Shown: positions 63,342 through 64,000 of the stretch, piece by piece
How positions within the stretch are numbered: the stretch's first letter is position 1
How the letters are laid out: every line of letters starts with the position of its first letter
From: Microbacterium sp. LWH7-1.2
GTDB taxonomy: Bacteria > Actinomycetota > Actinomycetes > Actinomycetales > Microbacteriaceae
Reading direction: 5' to 3'
Assembly: GCF_038397755.1 (NCBI RefSeq)
Contig: NZ_CP151637.1
Location: 1,736,001 to 1,800,000, forward strand
DNA length: 64,000 bases
Notes under the pieces: generated by a model
Database searches by the model: none
The model's input: the letters and a program-made list of their open reading frames with translations, nothing else
What the model was told of the DNA's origin: nothing
Translations under genes and position numbers: made by a program

Positions 63342-63557
63342 ATGAGCGGCGACGAACTGACCACCCTCATCGGGGCGGCAGGCGGTCGCGAGCCGATCGC
63401 GGAGCTGCACCGCCTCGCCGAGGTGCGCCGCGAGCTCGCACGCGCCGAGGAGATCCAGGTGCGCAGGGCCCGCAACCTGGGCTTCTCATGGCAGGCGATC
63501 GCGAGCGCCCTGGGCGTGAGCAGACAGGCCGTCCACAAGAAGTACGGTCGAAGGTAA
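63342..63557 (+). CDS. Small helix-turn-helix protein
   Basis: 71-residue protein that is mostly helical. The C-terminal GFSWQAIASALGVSRQAVHKK (about 47-67) is a sigma-70/Fis-like helix-turn-helix. The preceding LHRLAEVRRELARAEEIQVRRARN is an amphipathic helix, possibly for dimerisation. The ATG at 63342 follows GAGAGG. It stands behind two operator-like dyads and 27 bp before an ABC exporter gene, so it probably represses itself and perhaps both flanking transporter operons. Confidence 0.7.
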   Translation: MSGDELTTLIGAAGGREPIAELHRLAEVRRELARAEEIQVRRARNLGFSWQAIASALGVSRQAVHKKYGRR

Positions 63558-63583
63558 GCCCCCTTCACGAACGAGGTACACCC

Positions 63584-64000
63584 ATGCCCTCCGCCGATCT
63601 CGACGATGCCCCCGCCGCTTCCCGCGCGGCGCCCCCGGTCTCCCGCGCCCGCCGCGGGCGGCGCGGCAAGGCGGAGGAGGGGCCGCGCGCGACCTTCTCG
63701 CAGCTGCTCCCCTACCTGTTCGAGCACAAGCGCACGCTCGCCGTCGTGGTGGTGCTCAGCATCCTCAGCGCGGGCGCGTCGCTCATCCAGCCGCTGCTCG
63801 TCGGCCAGGTCATCAAGCGCGTGCAGGCAGAGCTCGACCTCGGCCTGCTCGTCTGGGCGCTCGTCGGGTTCGTCGTGCTGGCCTCGCTCATCTCGGGATG
63901 GCAGCACTACCTGCTGCAGCGCACCGGCACCGCCGTGGTGTACTCGAGCCGGCGCCGGCTGATCGCACGCATCCTGCACCTGCCCATCAGCGAGTTCGAC
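63584..64000 (+). CDS. ABC transporter, membrane-domain/ATPase fusion, cut by the window end
   Basis: 139 residues are present and the rest lies outside. After a cytosolic Ala/Arg-rich leader (about 1-35) comes the start of a type-1 exporter membrane domain: FSQLLPYLFEHKRTLAVVVV, GASLIQPLLVGQVIKRVQ (about 68-85) and the WQHYLLQRTGTAVVYSSRRR segment that precedes the first coupling helix. That matches multidrug/lipid exporters of the MsbA/LmrA kind. It follows the small HTH gene by 26 bp on the same strand. Confidence 0.82.
   Translation, partial: MPSADLDDAPAASRAAPPVSRARRGRRGKAEEGPRATFSQLLPYLFEHKRTLAVVVVLSILSAGASLIQPLLVGQVIKRVQAELDLGLLVWALVGFVVLASLISGWQHYLLQRTGTAVVYSSRRRLIARILHLPISEFD

Overview
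The window is high-G+C DNA (about 70% by eye) that is densely coded. It has short or ATGA-type overlapping gene junctions, many GTG starts and apparently leaderless promoters (TAnnnT about 6 bp before a start codon). Together with the gene content this points to an actinobacterium, most likely Microbacteriaceae and probably Microbacterium or a close relative. No rRNA, tRNA or CRISPR array was seen. From memory of the H37Rv map, the backbone follows the Mycobacterium tuberculosis order maf - accA3 - lpdA - deoD - pmmB - add/deoA/cdd - sdhCDAB - BrkB-like - trpS, with accessory blocks inserted.

Layout. 1-3.9 kb: a cut-off membrane protein, a NarL-type two-component pair and a TRAM-domain RNA uracil methyltransferase (minus strand). 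4-11.7 kb: maf, accA3, a small gene, lpdA (minus), deoD and pmmB, the last with an unusual low-complexity insert. 11.7-15.6 kb: a repeat-rich accessory region with a GNAT gene, a complete IS256-family element with inverted repeats and an 8-bp target duplication, and a winged-helix/endonuclease-like gene between palindromic repeats. 15.6-23.4 kb: mannitol PTS cluster (regulator; EIIB-like, HPr, EI, IICB, IIA, mannitol-1-phosphate dehydrogenase). 23.5-26.8 kb: a translationally coupled trio (flavin monooxygenase, bile-acid/sodium-type symporter, epimerase). 27-28.1 kb: a second endonuclease-like gene flanked by another repeat family. 28.1-36.6 kb: nucleoside ABC uptake (BmpA-type) plus salvage enzymes (cdd, deoA, add). 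36.7-39.1 kb: manC-type gene and a secreted GH10 xylanase. 39.5-43.1 kb: sdhCDAB. 43.1-46.4 kb: BrkB-like protein, exonuclease III, trpS. 46.4-47.8 kb: third endonuclease-like gene, frameshifted, again between repeats. 47.8-53.7 kb: GNAT, Fpg/Nei glycosylase, glpK, glpD and a SorC-type regulator. 53.7-57.5 kb: FMN riboswitch and ribD-ribE-ribBA-ribH. 57.5-64 kb: small membrane protein, MHS/MFS transporter, membrane protein, ABC-2 exporter (ATPase plus two permeases), a tiny HTH gene behind twin operators, and a truncated ABC exporter.

Most striking: (i) three paralogous genes combining an AbiEi-like winged helix with a DUF559/Vsr-like PD-(D/E)XK domain each sit between palindromic repeats of a family largely peculiar to that gene, which resembles the RAYT/REPIN arrangement but with a different putative enzyme; (ii) the octamer ACGGATGC (or its complement) occurs about 50 times by hand count where base composition predicts about 2, with roughly 30 copies in intergenic DNA and often paired into terminator-like hairpins next to those palindromes.
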